Shown here: in pieces, positions 29,386 to 42,551 of the stretch
Layout: each line of letters starts with the position of its first letter
How positions within the stretch are numbered: the stretch's first letter is position 1
Assembly (NCBI GenBank): GCA_030248195.1
Contig: JASAND010005608.1
Coordinates: 1 to 64,000 of the forward strand
From: Trissonchulus latispiculum
Taxonomy: Eukaryota; Nematoda; Enoplea; Enoplida; Ironidae
DNA length: 64,000 nucleotides
Reading direction: 5' to 3'
Made by a program: the position numbers and the translations under genes
The notes under the pieces: model-generated
The model's input: only the letters and a program-made list of their open reading frames with translations
Database searches by the model: none
Told to the model about the DNA's origin: nothing

Positions 29386-31986
29386 AAACTTCTGTTTACC
29401 GTGTAATGAAGTTGCTAGTCTCCAGAGACAGAAAACGCTCTGCTCTCCGGTCTAGTGACAGAAAACGCTCTGCACTTGATTACACGGAAGGTCAGCGCGT
29501 CCACTTAGGAAAGTAGACTTAGGCACCGGATCTCCGAAAGGTGGTGTTCCAAAATCAGAGATTCCCTGCAGCCAACCTTTGTAGGGGTCTTCTTCGTGAG
29601 TTCGTTTGTTGCACTGGATTCCAGCTGATCAGCAAGAGGGGTCAGCGCTTGCTTGGATTTGATCGCTGGATTGATGATGAGTCTTCTGCTTCCTGACCAG
29701 AACTTACCTTTGAGTAGTCCTGATCCAATCTTTAGGCTAACGCGCCTGACTTTCAGAGACAATCGCGCCTCTCTGTTAAACTCTGAGACTCTAAGTCTGA
29801 CACACCAACTATTTACTGAACTTGTTACAAGTATTGTGGGTACACTCTTCTTTGACAAGATTACAAATTACAATTACAAAATGCGTTACTAACAGGGGTC
29901 GTTACAAACTGTGCAGAACAGATACAATTACAGATTCAGTACAGTATACAATCTACTGTACCAGAGTTGCCAGTTACCCTCTTTAGATTATTATTAATAT
30001 TATCCTAATTTAGGATAATATTACCCAAGTTATAGGTTTTTAGGTTAGGGACAAGGTTCAGTGGTACTTCTTCTTCTTCCCTTTCTTAAACTCTGTCTTC
30101 ACTACCCAACTATTACACTGTCTCCAACGCTCTACTAACCAAATACCTATATGCTTTCTCGTGCGCCTATATGCTTGTGCTGTGCGACTCTTTATCCGTC
30201 CTTACAAACGGATCAACAAACTACCAAATCAGTAAACTACAAACAAACAATTATTAACTGAGTTAAACCTGGGGTCGGTCTATGGGTGAGTCCCCGAATC
30301 GTTGGACACTGCTTTCCCGAAGGTCGGCTCCAACACCTAGACAGGGTTACTGTACGGAACTGGCTTTTTGAGGAAATACAGAAAATGGGGAGTTTCCTGG
30401 TTCTGCCTTACTTATTCCTGATTAACGGAAATTAAACAACTACAACAGTTCAACGAATCTACGGCTTCTTCTTCTTCACTGATGACGGGGGGTGGCGCTT
30501 AGGCCAGAAACACGGGAGAAACGCCTCCCGACTTAAAGCTGATGACGAAAACGGTTGAATTCATGATGAGATCGAAATAGAGAATTGAAGTTTTAGTCCT
30601 TTTTCAAGAGTTACGTTTAGGCCTTTCGGTTTCTGGTTTAACCTCCCTCTTTGATCAGGTGGTGCTACGCTCGCTGTCTCTGTCTTAAATCCGCTACTCG
30701 GCAATACAAGCCGTCTATGTACCTTCCAAAATGACTGTTCCCGAATTGACTGACTGACTGACTACTGATTCACTGATCCGGACTTCTGCGGTCCAACAAC
30801 TGAGCAACTGACTCTGACAACTGAGAGACACAAGACTAATGATCCACGGGCAGATCAGATTCGGATAGAGCAGCGTAGCTTCGTCTCCGCACCTGAATCA
30901 AATGGGTTAAAACCCATTAGTACAAGATTATGGTGCGGGAATCGAACCCAGCAACCATTACTCGTTCCTTTGCTTTCCAGGCCCAAAATGTGCATTTTGG
31001 GCCCCATTTGAACTTGTAACTTGAGAATTGACTAAAAACTGTTGGTTATTGCCTGTTTGACAATATTAACCGTTTCTGGTAACTTCCTGTCACCAACTGG
31101 GCCTTCCTGGCCTCTGTTAACTTGTATCATCAGAATTTAGCTAAGCTTGCCGCAGTTTCGGCCTGAACGAAGTGATTCGTAAGGTTCCCACCTTGGGCCC
31201 GGCTGGGCCTGACTGAACTGGTAATTACACGAAATGTTCTTGAGCAATGTACAAAACTGCGCTGTTTGCGATCTATATTCAGACTTCATTTGCTTTTGTC
31301 CTTTCCTTGCACTGACCGGCCTTCTAGGGCCATTTTAACGTGAAAACACTGATTCTGACTAAATTTTGCACAATCTTTAGTGAAAACCGTAAGACTGACT
31401 AATAGAAACGTTTTCGGCCTGTGACTGGCCTGATTTCGTTGATTTGTCACGGGAAATGGGTTCATTTCCCGTGACCCAAGGGTTACATCGAATATATGTA
31501 GGAAACTGGACCTTTTACAGTGCATTTCTGATATTGGAAGATGGTCATTTGTTAAACACTTATGATAATTGTCCTGACTAATGCCTACCTACCTACTCAT
31601 ATTAATTAACTAAAGCCTACGTAATATTGGTGTTAACTTGTGAACTAATACAGCTCTTAATATTAATGTTAACTTTCAAGTACCTGGTGTTTTAATGTAA
31701 CATCCTTATTACTTTATTTGCTTGCAGGTTTGGGACTGAAACAGCAGACTTAGAATAAAACCTACTGGCTGGCTGGGAGTGAGTTTTTGCATGTTATTAG
31801 TTTTAATCAGTTTAAGCAAAAAGGCAAAAACTCACCACTCACGCAGAGACTACGCAGTTACTACCGACCTACCGACCACGAAAAATAGAAATGAAAAAGA
31901 AAATCTGTAGAGTTGAAAATGAAATTTTTGTGTTAAAATTTTTAATTAACATCAAATTTGGCTGGCTTAACCTTGTTCTAATTATA

Positions 31987-32058
31987 ACCCGTGTAGCTCA
32001 ATGGATGAGCACTGGATCCATTAATCCAGAGACCTGAGTTCGAATCTCAGCACGGGTC
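31987..32058 (+). tRNA. tRNA-like sequence inside the 5' LTR, antisense to the element
   Basis: The counterpart of 7397-7470. Acceptor arms ACCCGTG/CACGGGT pair perfectly, D and T arms are intact, and the B-box-like GTTCGAATC is identical. The anticodon region differs by one base (TCCATTAA) and still has 8 nt, so a functional tRNA is doubtful while the pol III promoter boxes are kept. Confidence 0.7.
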
Positions 32059-33100
32059 TACTTCTTTTCTTTTAGTTTGGCTCATCTTTTAGCCTTTCGC
32101 ATGGGAAGTTAAATGATTACGGTAACGACCGTGAACCCATGCTATTTCTAAACCAAGGCCATTAATATCCCTATCGTAAAGCTAGCTATTTCCCAATATC
32201 TAAGAACATCCACTAATTAACACAACAAAACTACAGACATTTTCTTACCTAGAACTAAACAAACTACTAGTCCGCTAATCGGATGTCTACCCTATAAAAC
32301 TAAGGTTTTTGGATTAATTTCGTAATAGTTTAAACTGTTCTATTCTGGTCCTGATTTGGCTAATTCTGGATTCCGTGAATGCGGCCCATCCGCCCCCTAA
32401 TCGCAGGGCAACCTACACGGATGACCGGAAATCCAGCAGGTTTTGGCAGACCTAATGGGGGTCCCCGTGACCCTAGGCTGCCAAACCTGCCTAAATCGCC
32501 AAAATTACCTTTATTCCCTATGCACATTGTTATGACTTTCACTCCAAAATTAGCCCTTTCACAGCAATTACACATCCAACTAATAAGCATTACAGACTTT
32601 AATTTATCTATATTTTGGGGTCCAAATTGCTACTCAATTTGGCCCATTTTCCTGCCTACTATCTGAATATTTTACTCATTCATTCTGGCAGTCCCAATAC
32701 CCTTATCAGACAAGGGGGTTTACATGGTATGCCCTCATTCACACTCACAGTCACACAATTTTGATTGCTAATTCACACCTTGAACAGAAGGCTAGCTCTG
32801 GAACCTCACACTCCATGAGGGGTTTACCCAGGCAGCCACTTACGTAAATTTGGGGGGTCTCATTCACACAACAAATCCTAACAATATTGACGCATACGAT
32901 TATACAAACATAATGCTTCCTAACTACTCTTTAACGAGACCTACCTACTTGTAGTATGCATATTTTTGCCCTAATTTTGGATTAACTTTGATTTTAACCT
33001 TCCAGTATTTTGCTTTAAACTTTGGAACTTTGATAACTTTGATACAAGAAAATTTTGTTGGATTTTCGTAAACTTTGGTAATTTGATTGAGAGAGGAACG

Positions 33101-34720
33101 AGTAATAATTGCTTGGGCAATTATTACTAAAAACAAATCAGACAGATACTTCCGCTAAGGACAGCTTTAATTTAATTAGATTAACACGGGGAAGTCGGCC
33201 ATTCCCTTTAAAACAACTTGATAATTAATAATAAAAATGATTCTGATCGTTTTAAATGCCTACTGATTTTTTGGATAAGCCGACACACACAGATTACAGT
33301 TCACAATCACAGTACACAGTTACAGACAATTTGGTTAGCTTCAGTAGCGCCTACTTTTTGCAACTATGGACGGCAATTCCTAATTGCCGGCTGTGGGGAA
33401 AAACAGTCCCTACATTAGCTCAGTTCTGAATGTGAGGTCATGACCAAGGGACCTCCTATCTCAACTTAGGGGTGGGTCCCCACTCAAAATCCCAATTCAT
33501 TACAACCCCAAAAAACAGCAGTACACATAAAATATTTTGGGCGTAAGCCCCTGTGAAAATTAAGGCCATTCAGGCCGTGGCTTGGTTGACAATCCTAATT
33601 TTTAAAGAAGGCCCGAAGGCCACAAAAAGTAAAGTTTTAGGCCAAAAGGGCCTCTTAAAAAATCCCTAAAATGCGTTCCTAGGTGTAGATTTCGGCCGAG
33701 CATAGTGCGCTCATATGGCCCTCAGTGTGTGGTGTTCGTCGTGTTGCTTAGCTCTTCCCTTCTGACCTGTGTGGGTAAGATGGGGCCCCTAACTCGAGTC
33801 CTACCCGGGGAAAGCACGTCTTTTATTCCCGGCCAAAACGCTGGCACAACGGGAAGACGTGCTAAACATGGGGGGAAACACCCGACCGCTCTCGGCCGAG
33901 TCTCAGACGAACACTGAGAGAAGTCTGAAAATTTCCAGTGAGCTGACAGGAGTCTGACAGCTCACTGGTGTTTGCTTTTCGTCGGTTTTCCTTTGATTTT
34001 TATTGGAGCTTCCAGAACTTTCTGGAAGCTCCCTATGTTAAAGCGTGTGCCCAACTCGGGCTGGCCACGCGGCTGGTCCGTTGGAGGGGAGATTAACGAG
34101 GGATTGGAGTTATTACCCTCCAACTGACCCTAATTTTGATTTATTTCCCAAGCTGAATTTTGGGAAACTTTGCAGACTTTTTGGTTACCACGTAAAGGTA
34201 ACCAAAGGGGAAATTACTGACTTCGAAAATGAAATTAAAGGAATTGAAAAACAAAATTGTGCAAAATAGAGGCCACTCGGGGCCGAGTATGGAAAAATAA
34301 ATATTAATTGCCACTTTGGCCGTGTTATTTAGTAAATTTTATTTTTATTATTTTTAGGCCTTCCCTTGTCTCCAAGCCCCTTTCTTTCTTTTTGGACTTG
34401 ACCTTTCGGCTGTAGACAAGGGAAGCCGCCCGTTGATCCCAGCAACAATTGTCCTTCCTCGCCAAGACTCTAAGTCTTGCTAGGAAAGGAAACAGAAGGG
34501 CAATTGTTGCGTAAAAATATGCATACTAATAACTACGTAATTTTCTAGAAGATATAACCTAGATACTATTAATCTACGTACTTAACTACCTAAGGCTGAC
34601 TATGTTCGTTTCTTTTGAATTATTGGGGAGGGAGTTAAGCCCCCTCCGAACGTAATTTCACGCTATAGTTATGTGTTAAATCTTTCTCTGCGAGGCAAGT
34701 CTCTGCTGGGAGAGAGCCAG
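33101..34720. repeat. Hairpin array in 5' LTR
   Basis: Equivalent to the array at 8517-10152. The stems at 33101-33128 and 33935-33968 are identical to those of the other LTR, while loop bases differ. Confidence 0.65.
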
Positions 34721-35691
34721 CAGAGGCTCTGGGGGGTGTGAATGGAAACATGAATGGGCGTAACCTCACACATAGTTACGCATTGTTGTGAGGTCACCCA
34801 AGGCCAATATTACAAGATTAAAATGTAATTTAACAAAACTTCTTTTCTTTATAACTCACGCAATATTGGGAGTTAGGTGACCGGGTTTGGAGTTTTAGAA
34901 TCAGCAGAGAATTACCTTTCAGATAAGACTAACTTATATTTTGGCCAAAACTTACACAAATTGACTAATTATTACCTAATTAATGCAGAGTATACCTAAT
35001 TAGTACCTATGAACACTAATTAACACTGTTTCATGCCCCTACTGGGCGAATTATAGCCTTATTTTGACCCATCTTCCAATATTCACACTTATTAACTGCG
35101 TAAAACGTTTTAAACTCGAAGTTTCTGGCTAAATAACTAGTTATTCAACAACTTCTTTCTTTGAGCTTATTTTCTTTGATGATTTTCGACTATTTTAACT
35201 AGTTTCTGAGTGGTTTCTTGATAAATTTGAGGCCTTATTCGTGGCCTGGGAAGAGTAACGACTCCTCCATTATACGGAGAACCGTATTAGGGCCTATTAC
35301 TGACCCGGGAAGGGTAACGACCCCTCCGTTACAGACTGATGACCTACCTAAACTTTCTTAAACTACGTTCTGCTGAGATTCCATTCCATTTTCGTGTAGT
35401 TTGCATGCGCGTAATACTATTTTATGCCTTATTCTTCCTATTTACACCAGAACCTATGTCCCTGATAGCGGATTTCTGGGGGGTTTCACGCTGACTGGCA
35501 ACTCTGGTAACTGAAAGACAGTTACTTTATACAATGCTTGGACGTTTCACAGTTCACATCAAGGTTTCACAGGCACGCCACTCATAACTAGTACACTAGA
35601 AACTCAGATCAATTCCCTCAAGAACCATGACCTACTACAGATTGAGCTTTTCCCTGCGCCCTTTAGGTTTTATTTTGCCTTTTCCATTACA

Positions 35692-35914
35692 CAGTTGGAA
35701 AATTAGGTTTATTTTTTTAATTTTTTTTAAATTAGAAATTTGTTTTTTGGGATGTGGGGGGGAGGGGGGGGGGGGGGGGGGTGTTGGGTTGTTTGGGTTT
35801 TTTTTGGGGATTGTTATTTAATCCACATTGAAATTAATTCTCAAAATTGTAGTTTTAACTGAAAGGTTTAATTTGTATTATCTTAAATTGGTAATGATAA
35901 ATTTATATTTTGGT
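35692..35914. other. Flank after the giant element with poly-G tract
   Basis: The unique sequence resumes with CAGTT, which does not match the TAAAA before 4502. Poly-T near 35710 and a poly-G run at about 35755-35781 follow. No gene. Confidence 0.6.
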
Positions 35915-36133
35915 AGGCAGGCCGCGATCATCCTTGAGCATCATTACAATTTTGAGTAATTTCACTTCTTTTGCTTAATCTATATAATTTTGTGGAATTA
36001 CGCTTTTGAATTACGAATTTCGGAATGACAAAGAAATTTTAATGACACTATAGTGTGTAAGATCTGTTTTACACTGCAAAAACCTACTTTAAATCTAGTT
36101 CCACTTAGCTTTTCGAAGAAATCATTTCGGATC
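35915..36133 (+). repeat. Dispersed repeat family R1, copy B
   Basis: Second copy of 1219-1431, same orientation, nearly full length. It runs straight into a GGATCGG island, unlike copy A. Confidence 0.85.
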
Positions 36134-36254
36134 GCCGGATCGGATCGGACCGACCGATCCAGGACCCGGATCGGATCGGATCGGATCAGATCGACAAATA
36201 ATTTTGCTGGATCGGATCGGTTGAAATTTTAGCTGCCGATCCGATCCGATCTAC
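36132..36254 (+). repeat. Short-period island of GGATCGG units, copy 2
   Basis: Alternating GGATCGG and CCGATCC blocks as at 3305-3422. It ends CCGATCTACATCACTA, the inverted form of the motif that starts copy 1. Confidence 0.85.
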
Positions 36255-38252
<1,998 letters not shown>

Positions 38253-38647
38253 TCAGTGATTTTTAAGGGCTAAAATGTCAAATTCATTGAAATAAAAGGC
38301 CTCAAAGTCGCCTACTAACCCTCGGTGGATCGAAACGTCTTCCAAAAACGCACCCGCATTTCCTGCAATTCTTCCTAGAGATTTTAGAAAGATGTCCCAA
38401 ATATTAACTGCAAGTTTTGTTTTCCAAAATTGACTTCTGGTAAACCAAATGGCCTACTGGGCCTGATGCAGAATTAAATTCAAATTTTTCAAAAGTTTTG
38501 GATTTTTCCGGATAACAGTTCCTAGCAATTTTTCATGAGTTTCTAATTTTCTTCGCTCTAGTTGTCTTGATGGCCTAGCCACTATTTTTAGCAATTTTCA
38601 ACATTTTCCCAAAAAGATTTAATTCTGGCACATTCCACGAATGTGTG

Positions 38648-38821
38648 TGTGAAAGGTTGAAATCAGGATCTGAAGGAGATGAAGAAAAGTGTCCAGGGCG
38701 GGGATCGAACCGCCGAGCTTTGATTTAAGAGTAGAACGCTCTACCACTAAGCCACATCCCCGGACGCTGAGACTAGGTTATTACGCTGATTGCAACCTTT
38801 CTGGGTTGCCGATATTTAACA
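38648..38821 (-). repeat. TRIM 3' LTR (174 bp)
   Basis: TGTGAAAGG...TTTAACA on the plus strand. It differs from the other copy at only a few positions, so the insertion is fairly recent. Confidence 0.88.
38692..38764 (-). tRNA. tRNA-like sequence within the TRIM 3' LTR
   Basis: The minus strand has acceptor-like TCCGGGG/CCCTGGA, an A-box-like TGGCTTAGTGG and a B-box-like GGTTCGATCCC inside a GGCGG/CCGCC T-stem. The anticodon loop reads CTCTTAA (CTT, Lys-like), but the anticodon stem does not pair, so it is tRNA-derived rather than a working tRNA. Confidence 0.6.
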
Positions 38822-38823
38822 TA

Positions 38824-38831
38824 CTCCCCTT
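38824..38831 (-). other. TRIM polypurine tract
   Basis: AAGGGGAG on the sense (minus) strand, 2 nt before the 3' LTR. Confidence 0.65.
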
Positions 38832-39116
38832 GCTAATTGAAATTCGGCCTCGAATTTCCAGGAATTGCAGGTCGGGTCCTCAAATCCAAGTACCATGTGG
38901 TCTAAGGGCGGCTCCCCGGCTGCCTCCTAATCTTGAGGCCATATTATACCTTCTTCAAAGCCGGGAGCCTTCACATCAAATCACACAAGAACCATTAACC
39001 ATTATATTAACCCTTAGCACCACGATGACCACAATATACCAAACCAATTATCTCATGGACCTGCAATTCCACAATTCCCAGGCATCACAAACGACTTCAT
39101 CTCCTCAGAGCGGTAA

Positions 39117-39135
39117 GGACACGGCACGGTCGCCA
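39117..39135 (-). other. TRIM primer-binding site
   Basis: The sense strand reads TGGCGACCGTGCCGTGTCC, starting 2 nt inside the 5' LTR. The TGG start and the spacing are typical. Confidence 0.65.
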
Positions 39136-39137
39136 AA

Positions 39138-39311
39138 TGTGAAAGGTTGAAATCAGGATCTGAAAGATATGAAGAAAAGTGTCCAGGGCGGGGATCGAAC
39201 CGCCGAGCTTTGGTTTAAGAGTAGAACGCTCTACCACTAAGCCACATCCCCGGACGCTGAGACTAGGTTATCACGCTGATTGCAACCTTTCTGGGTTGCC
39301 GATATTTAACA
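39138..39311 (-). repeat. TRIM 5' LTR (174 bp)
   Basis: Direct repeat of 38648-38821 with the same ends. It is adjacent to the primer-binding site in the sense direction. Confidence 0.88.
39182..39254 (-). tRNA. tRNA-like sequence within the TRIM 5' LTR
   Basis: Same as 38692-38764, with one visible difference in the anticodon-arm region. In sense orientation to the element, so its A and B boxes could promote pol III transcription of the TRIM. Confidence 0.6.
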
Positions 39312-42300
39312 TGTGAATTAAATCCTCCGAAACAGAAATTTCCAAAGTTTCACAAAATTCACAATTTTCGGAGAGCTGGTTGTTCATTTGATGCAGGCGT
39401 TTTTGAGTGAGCAAAACGTTATGAACTAGCTTCAAATGAACATCCAAAGCTATGCTCTCCACAAACTTAGTTTTCATGGACCCCCACAGGTATTCCCAGT
39501 CATTCCCGAGAATACCTGGGAATTTTTTGGTCCACTTTTCTAAAGTTAATAAATCCGCCTTTTTTCCAAATTTTTTGAAAATCATAGCTTCATAAATTTG
39601 TTTCATTCTGACTGAATTTGGAGAAAATTGAACCCCCTCAATCGAAATTGAGTTAGGATTAATTTCCAATTCCAAAGTGAGCATAGTCTTTCTCGTTTCC
39701 CGGTAAAATTTTGGAACTAACACCCGATAAAGTTGTCCAATAGATTTAGATTCAACTTGAGCATAGAAATAGTCGAAAATTGGGTGCTAGGCTTGCGCTG
39801 CACCCAATTTTCGCATAATCAAAATCGCCAACCTTTGACTTAGAATTCTGAACTCCAGGTTCGGAAAGGCTATGCCCCTTTTGGTCTTGAGCAAAGAGGC
39901 ACACTCTGAGTTAATGACCACTCTGGTAGTGACTGGATGCCAGATGTATGTAGGTCACCATTCGCTTCTTAAATTTGTCCATCAAATGTCTGGAGGGGCT
40001 GAGGAACCAGGTGGAGTACCAGAGCCCAGCCAGGTAGTAGGTAATCAGGCTGGCCACTCGAGCGTAGGCTGATGACCTCACAGGCGGGGTGGCTGACCCG
40101 ATACCGTCCAAAGTTTCCTCAAATTTTTCCTTATTTTTCCAGTTTTCAATTCCTTCGTCATTAACATAAACACCAAAAACTTTGACTTCAGTTTTCACAA
40201 ATCTTTTTAAGTCTTCTGGAACTTCCCTTCTTTTGATTCCACTAACCAAAAGTAGAGCTGTTTTCTCTACTTTCAGCTTCCCTCCAGATATTTGCTCATA
40301 GTTTTCGTTTTCCTTAAAAACTTGTTTAACCGATTAAAAATTCTGCAAAGTGAAATTGGTGTCATCCGCATAGGCGGTGACCTTATTTTCTCTGCCTAAA
40401 ATTTTAATTCCTCGAATTAACCGAACTTTTCGAACATGATTTAAGAAAGTTTCATTACAAAGAACGTACAAAAGAGGGGAAAGTGGGCAACCTTGACGGA
40501 TACCCCTTTCCAACTTAAACGGAAGGGACATACAAACGTTGATTAATAGTGAGCTCTGAACAAAATTTTTCTTATAGATGGATTTTACCCATCTCCTAAT
40601 TTTCGGGCCGAAGCCAAATTTCTTCAAAACTAATTCTAAAAACTCCCACTCAACTAGATCAAATGCTGCCATTTGATCTACTGAGAGGAAAATACACGGT
40701 TTCTTTTTATGTTTCGCATAATCCAAAATTCCGATTAAATTCAAAATTCCATCTCGAATGTCCCTTCCGGAAACTCCGCAGGTTTGATCCAATTTTACCA
40801 AAATTGGCATAACGCCTGAAAATCTATTTGTCAAAACTAGCAAAAACTTTGTAGTCCACATTCAGCATGCTGAGTGGACGCCAATTTTTCCTCTCCGATC
40901 TGTCACCTTTGCCCTTGAACAGAAGGGAAATAATCCCCATGTACATTTTCTCTGGCATTTTCCCAGTTTCTAAGATTATGTTAAAAATTCTTGCAAGCCG
41001 TGGGGCACAAAGGTACAGACGGGAGAAGTAAAATTCGATGGCAAGTCCGTCTTTCCCTGGAACTTTGCCCAGAGAAAATTGCTTAATTGCCTTTTCGACT
41101 TCTTCTGCCTTGATATCTGCTTCTAGTTTTGGCTGCGCAGAGTCTGGTACAGAATTTTTTGTACTTTCTAGAAAAGCCGCCGCTTTTCTAGGATCTTTGC
41201 CAGAACTAGTGAACAAATTTTGATACTGTGCTCTCATTTCAGTAATAATTTTCATATTTCCAACAACTTGGTTGCCATTTTCGGCTTTCAAAGAGTAAAA
41301 GTACCGTTTTTCACCCTCTTTTTTCTCAATCTTTTTCGCATTTAAAATTGAAATTTTATCATACAATTTTTCCGATTTGTGAGCTCTTCCCAAACTTTGT
41401 TCAATTTCCTTCAGCTCAATTTCACGTAAAATCTCTTTGATTTCATTTTGTTCAGTCAGATCATTTGCTGCCTGTGCATCCTTTAACCGGTCTTCCAAAT
41501 TAGAAATTTCTGTGCGCTTTCTTTGCGCAATAATTCTACTGTGAAATTTACACAGGTTTTTTGCTTCCTTTTTTGAACCACTTCCAATTCTCAAGTATTT
41601 CAGCTGATGTCTGCTGTTGTTCAAACAAAGTCTGAGCATCAAAGAGTAGCTCTGCAAAATCAAGCGAAAAGAAAGTATCACTGAAAACTTTCGTGTTCAT
41701 TTTCCAGTACGAAGGCCCCCGGGCCTGGTGAAATAAAGAATCGACAACTTTTGCCTTTAAAATAGAATGATCTGAAAAGGAAACAGGAGCATAATCTATA
41801 GAGATAAAAGCTCCCAGATGCCGTTTTGCTACATAAATCCGATCTAGTCGGCTTCGACAATTTTGATTGACACTTTTACAACTGAATTCTCTTTTTAGGA
41901 AATTTTTCACGGAAAACATCAACAAATTTGTATTCGTTTTGAATAATTTTGAGCTCGTTTCTACCTTTCGTAGCAATCATTAATCCATGATTGGACGTGG
42001 CCGTAGATTCTCTATCTAACTTCAAATCGGGTACAAAATTAAAATCTCCGCCCAGTAATAAAATAGAATCGTTTTTAACTTTGCTTTTCAGTTTTTCCTG
42101 CAAAGTTTCGAAGAAACCAGATCTTCTTTCATACCTTGCTGGGGCATAAATATTAATAAGAAAAGCTACCCGATTTGAAATTTTTGCCTTTACAATTTGC
42201 ATTCTACCTTCCATTTCAAAAACCATATCAAAAGTCCCAGCCAACGTGTGGCTTACTAGGATACAGACTCCCCCACCTCTGTTAGCATTAAAGTGCGAAT

Positions 42301-42551
42301 GGAAAATCTTAAAGTTAGGACTCATCACTTGTTCAAAATAGGGGTCCGTGTTCATAAAATTTGTTTCTTGTATAAAAACTATGTTGTAATTTTGGACATT
42401 AATAAAAAGTTGGTCGACTTTAGAATTTCGATTCAGTCCATTCGCATTAATGCTAGTAAAGGTGATGGGAGCCATGACTCAGGGGGGGGGGGTTTACGAT
42501 GAACTCCCGGACCATTTTCTTCGACTATGTCATCCGTTTGTCGGCCGACGT

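Larger units (their letters stand above)
4502..35691 (-). mobile_element. Giant Ty3/gypsy-like LTR retroelement with env, OTU and NADAR genes (E1)
   Basis: About 31.2 kb, transcribed right to left. It is bounded by direct repeats 4502-11118 and 29402-35691, each with the perfect inverted ends TGTAATG and CATTACA. Order in the sense direction: 5' LTR, leader with splice donor, Gag-Env-PR-RT-RH-IN-OTU open frame, spliced-type NADAR gene, spliced-type acidic gene, 2.2 kb 3' untranslated region with tandem repeats, 3' LTR. No target-site duplication is visible (flanks TAAAA and CAGTT). Retroelements above 30 kb are rare; the planarian Burro family is the one I recall. A relationship to it is not shown here. 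Confidence 0.93.
29402..35691 (-). repeat. 5' LTR of the giant element (6290 bp)
   Basis: Copy of 4502-11118 with the same TGTAATG/CATTACA ends. It is shorter mainly because a non-homologous segment of about 90 bp (31875-31965) stands in place of about 380 bp. In the sense direction U3 begins at 35691. At more than 6 kb it is far longer than typical gypsy LTRs. Confidence 0.93.
38648..39311 (-). mobile_element. TRIM (miniature LTR retrotransposon), 664 bp, nested in LINE ORF2
   Basis: Two 174-bp direct repeats (38648-38821 and 39138-39311) with TG...CA ends flank 316 bp without coding capacity. On the minus strand a primer-binding-site-like TGGCGACCGTGCCGTG starts 2 nt after the 5' LTR, and a purine tract AAGGGGAG lies just before the 3' LTR, which sets the orientation. 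A 4-bp target duplication TGTG (38644-38647 and 39312-39315) is present, and conceptual removal of the insert plus one TGTG rejoins the LINE reading frame. Each LTR holds a tRNA-like sequence. Confidence 0.88.
38253..42475 (-). pseudogene. LINE ORF2 (APE endonuclease + reverse transcriptase), decayed
   Basis: Starts with an ATG at 42475. The endonuclease blocks are FIQETNF, GGDFNFVPD and SDHS (42475-41550). The reverse transcriptase includes LSVDQMAAFDLVEWEF, RQGCPLSPLLY and catalytic YADD (40361-40372). A C-terminal Cys/His block (CEFC...EDLIH) lies near 39320. The composition resembles the L1/Tx1 clade. The frame is broken near 41900, 40850 and 40300, and a TRIM is inserted at 38648-39311. 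Past it the C-terminus continues with FVECARIKSFW, a further frame change and a stop within a conserved AQ*AIW block, ending at 38253. Not functional. Confidence 0.88.

Noticed and set aside
35627..35821. Frame over the poly-T and poly-G tracts
   Set aside because: Low-complexity artefact crossing the LTR boundary.
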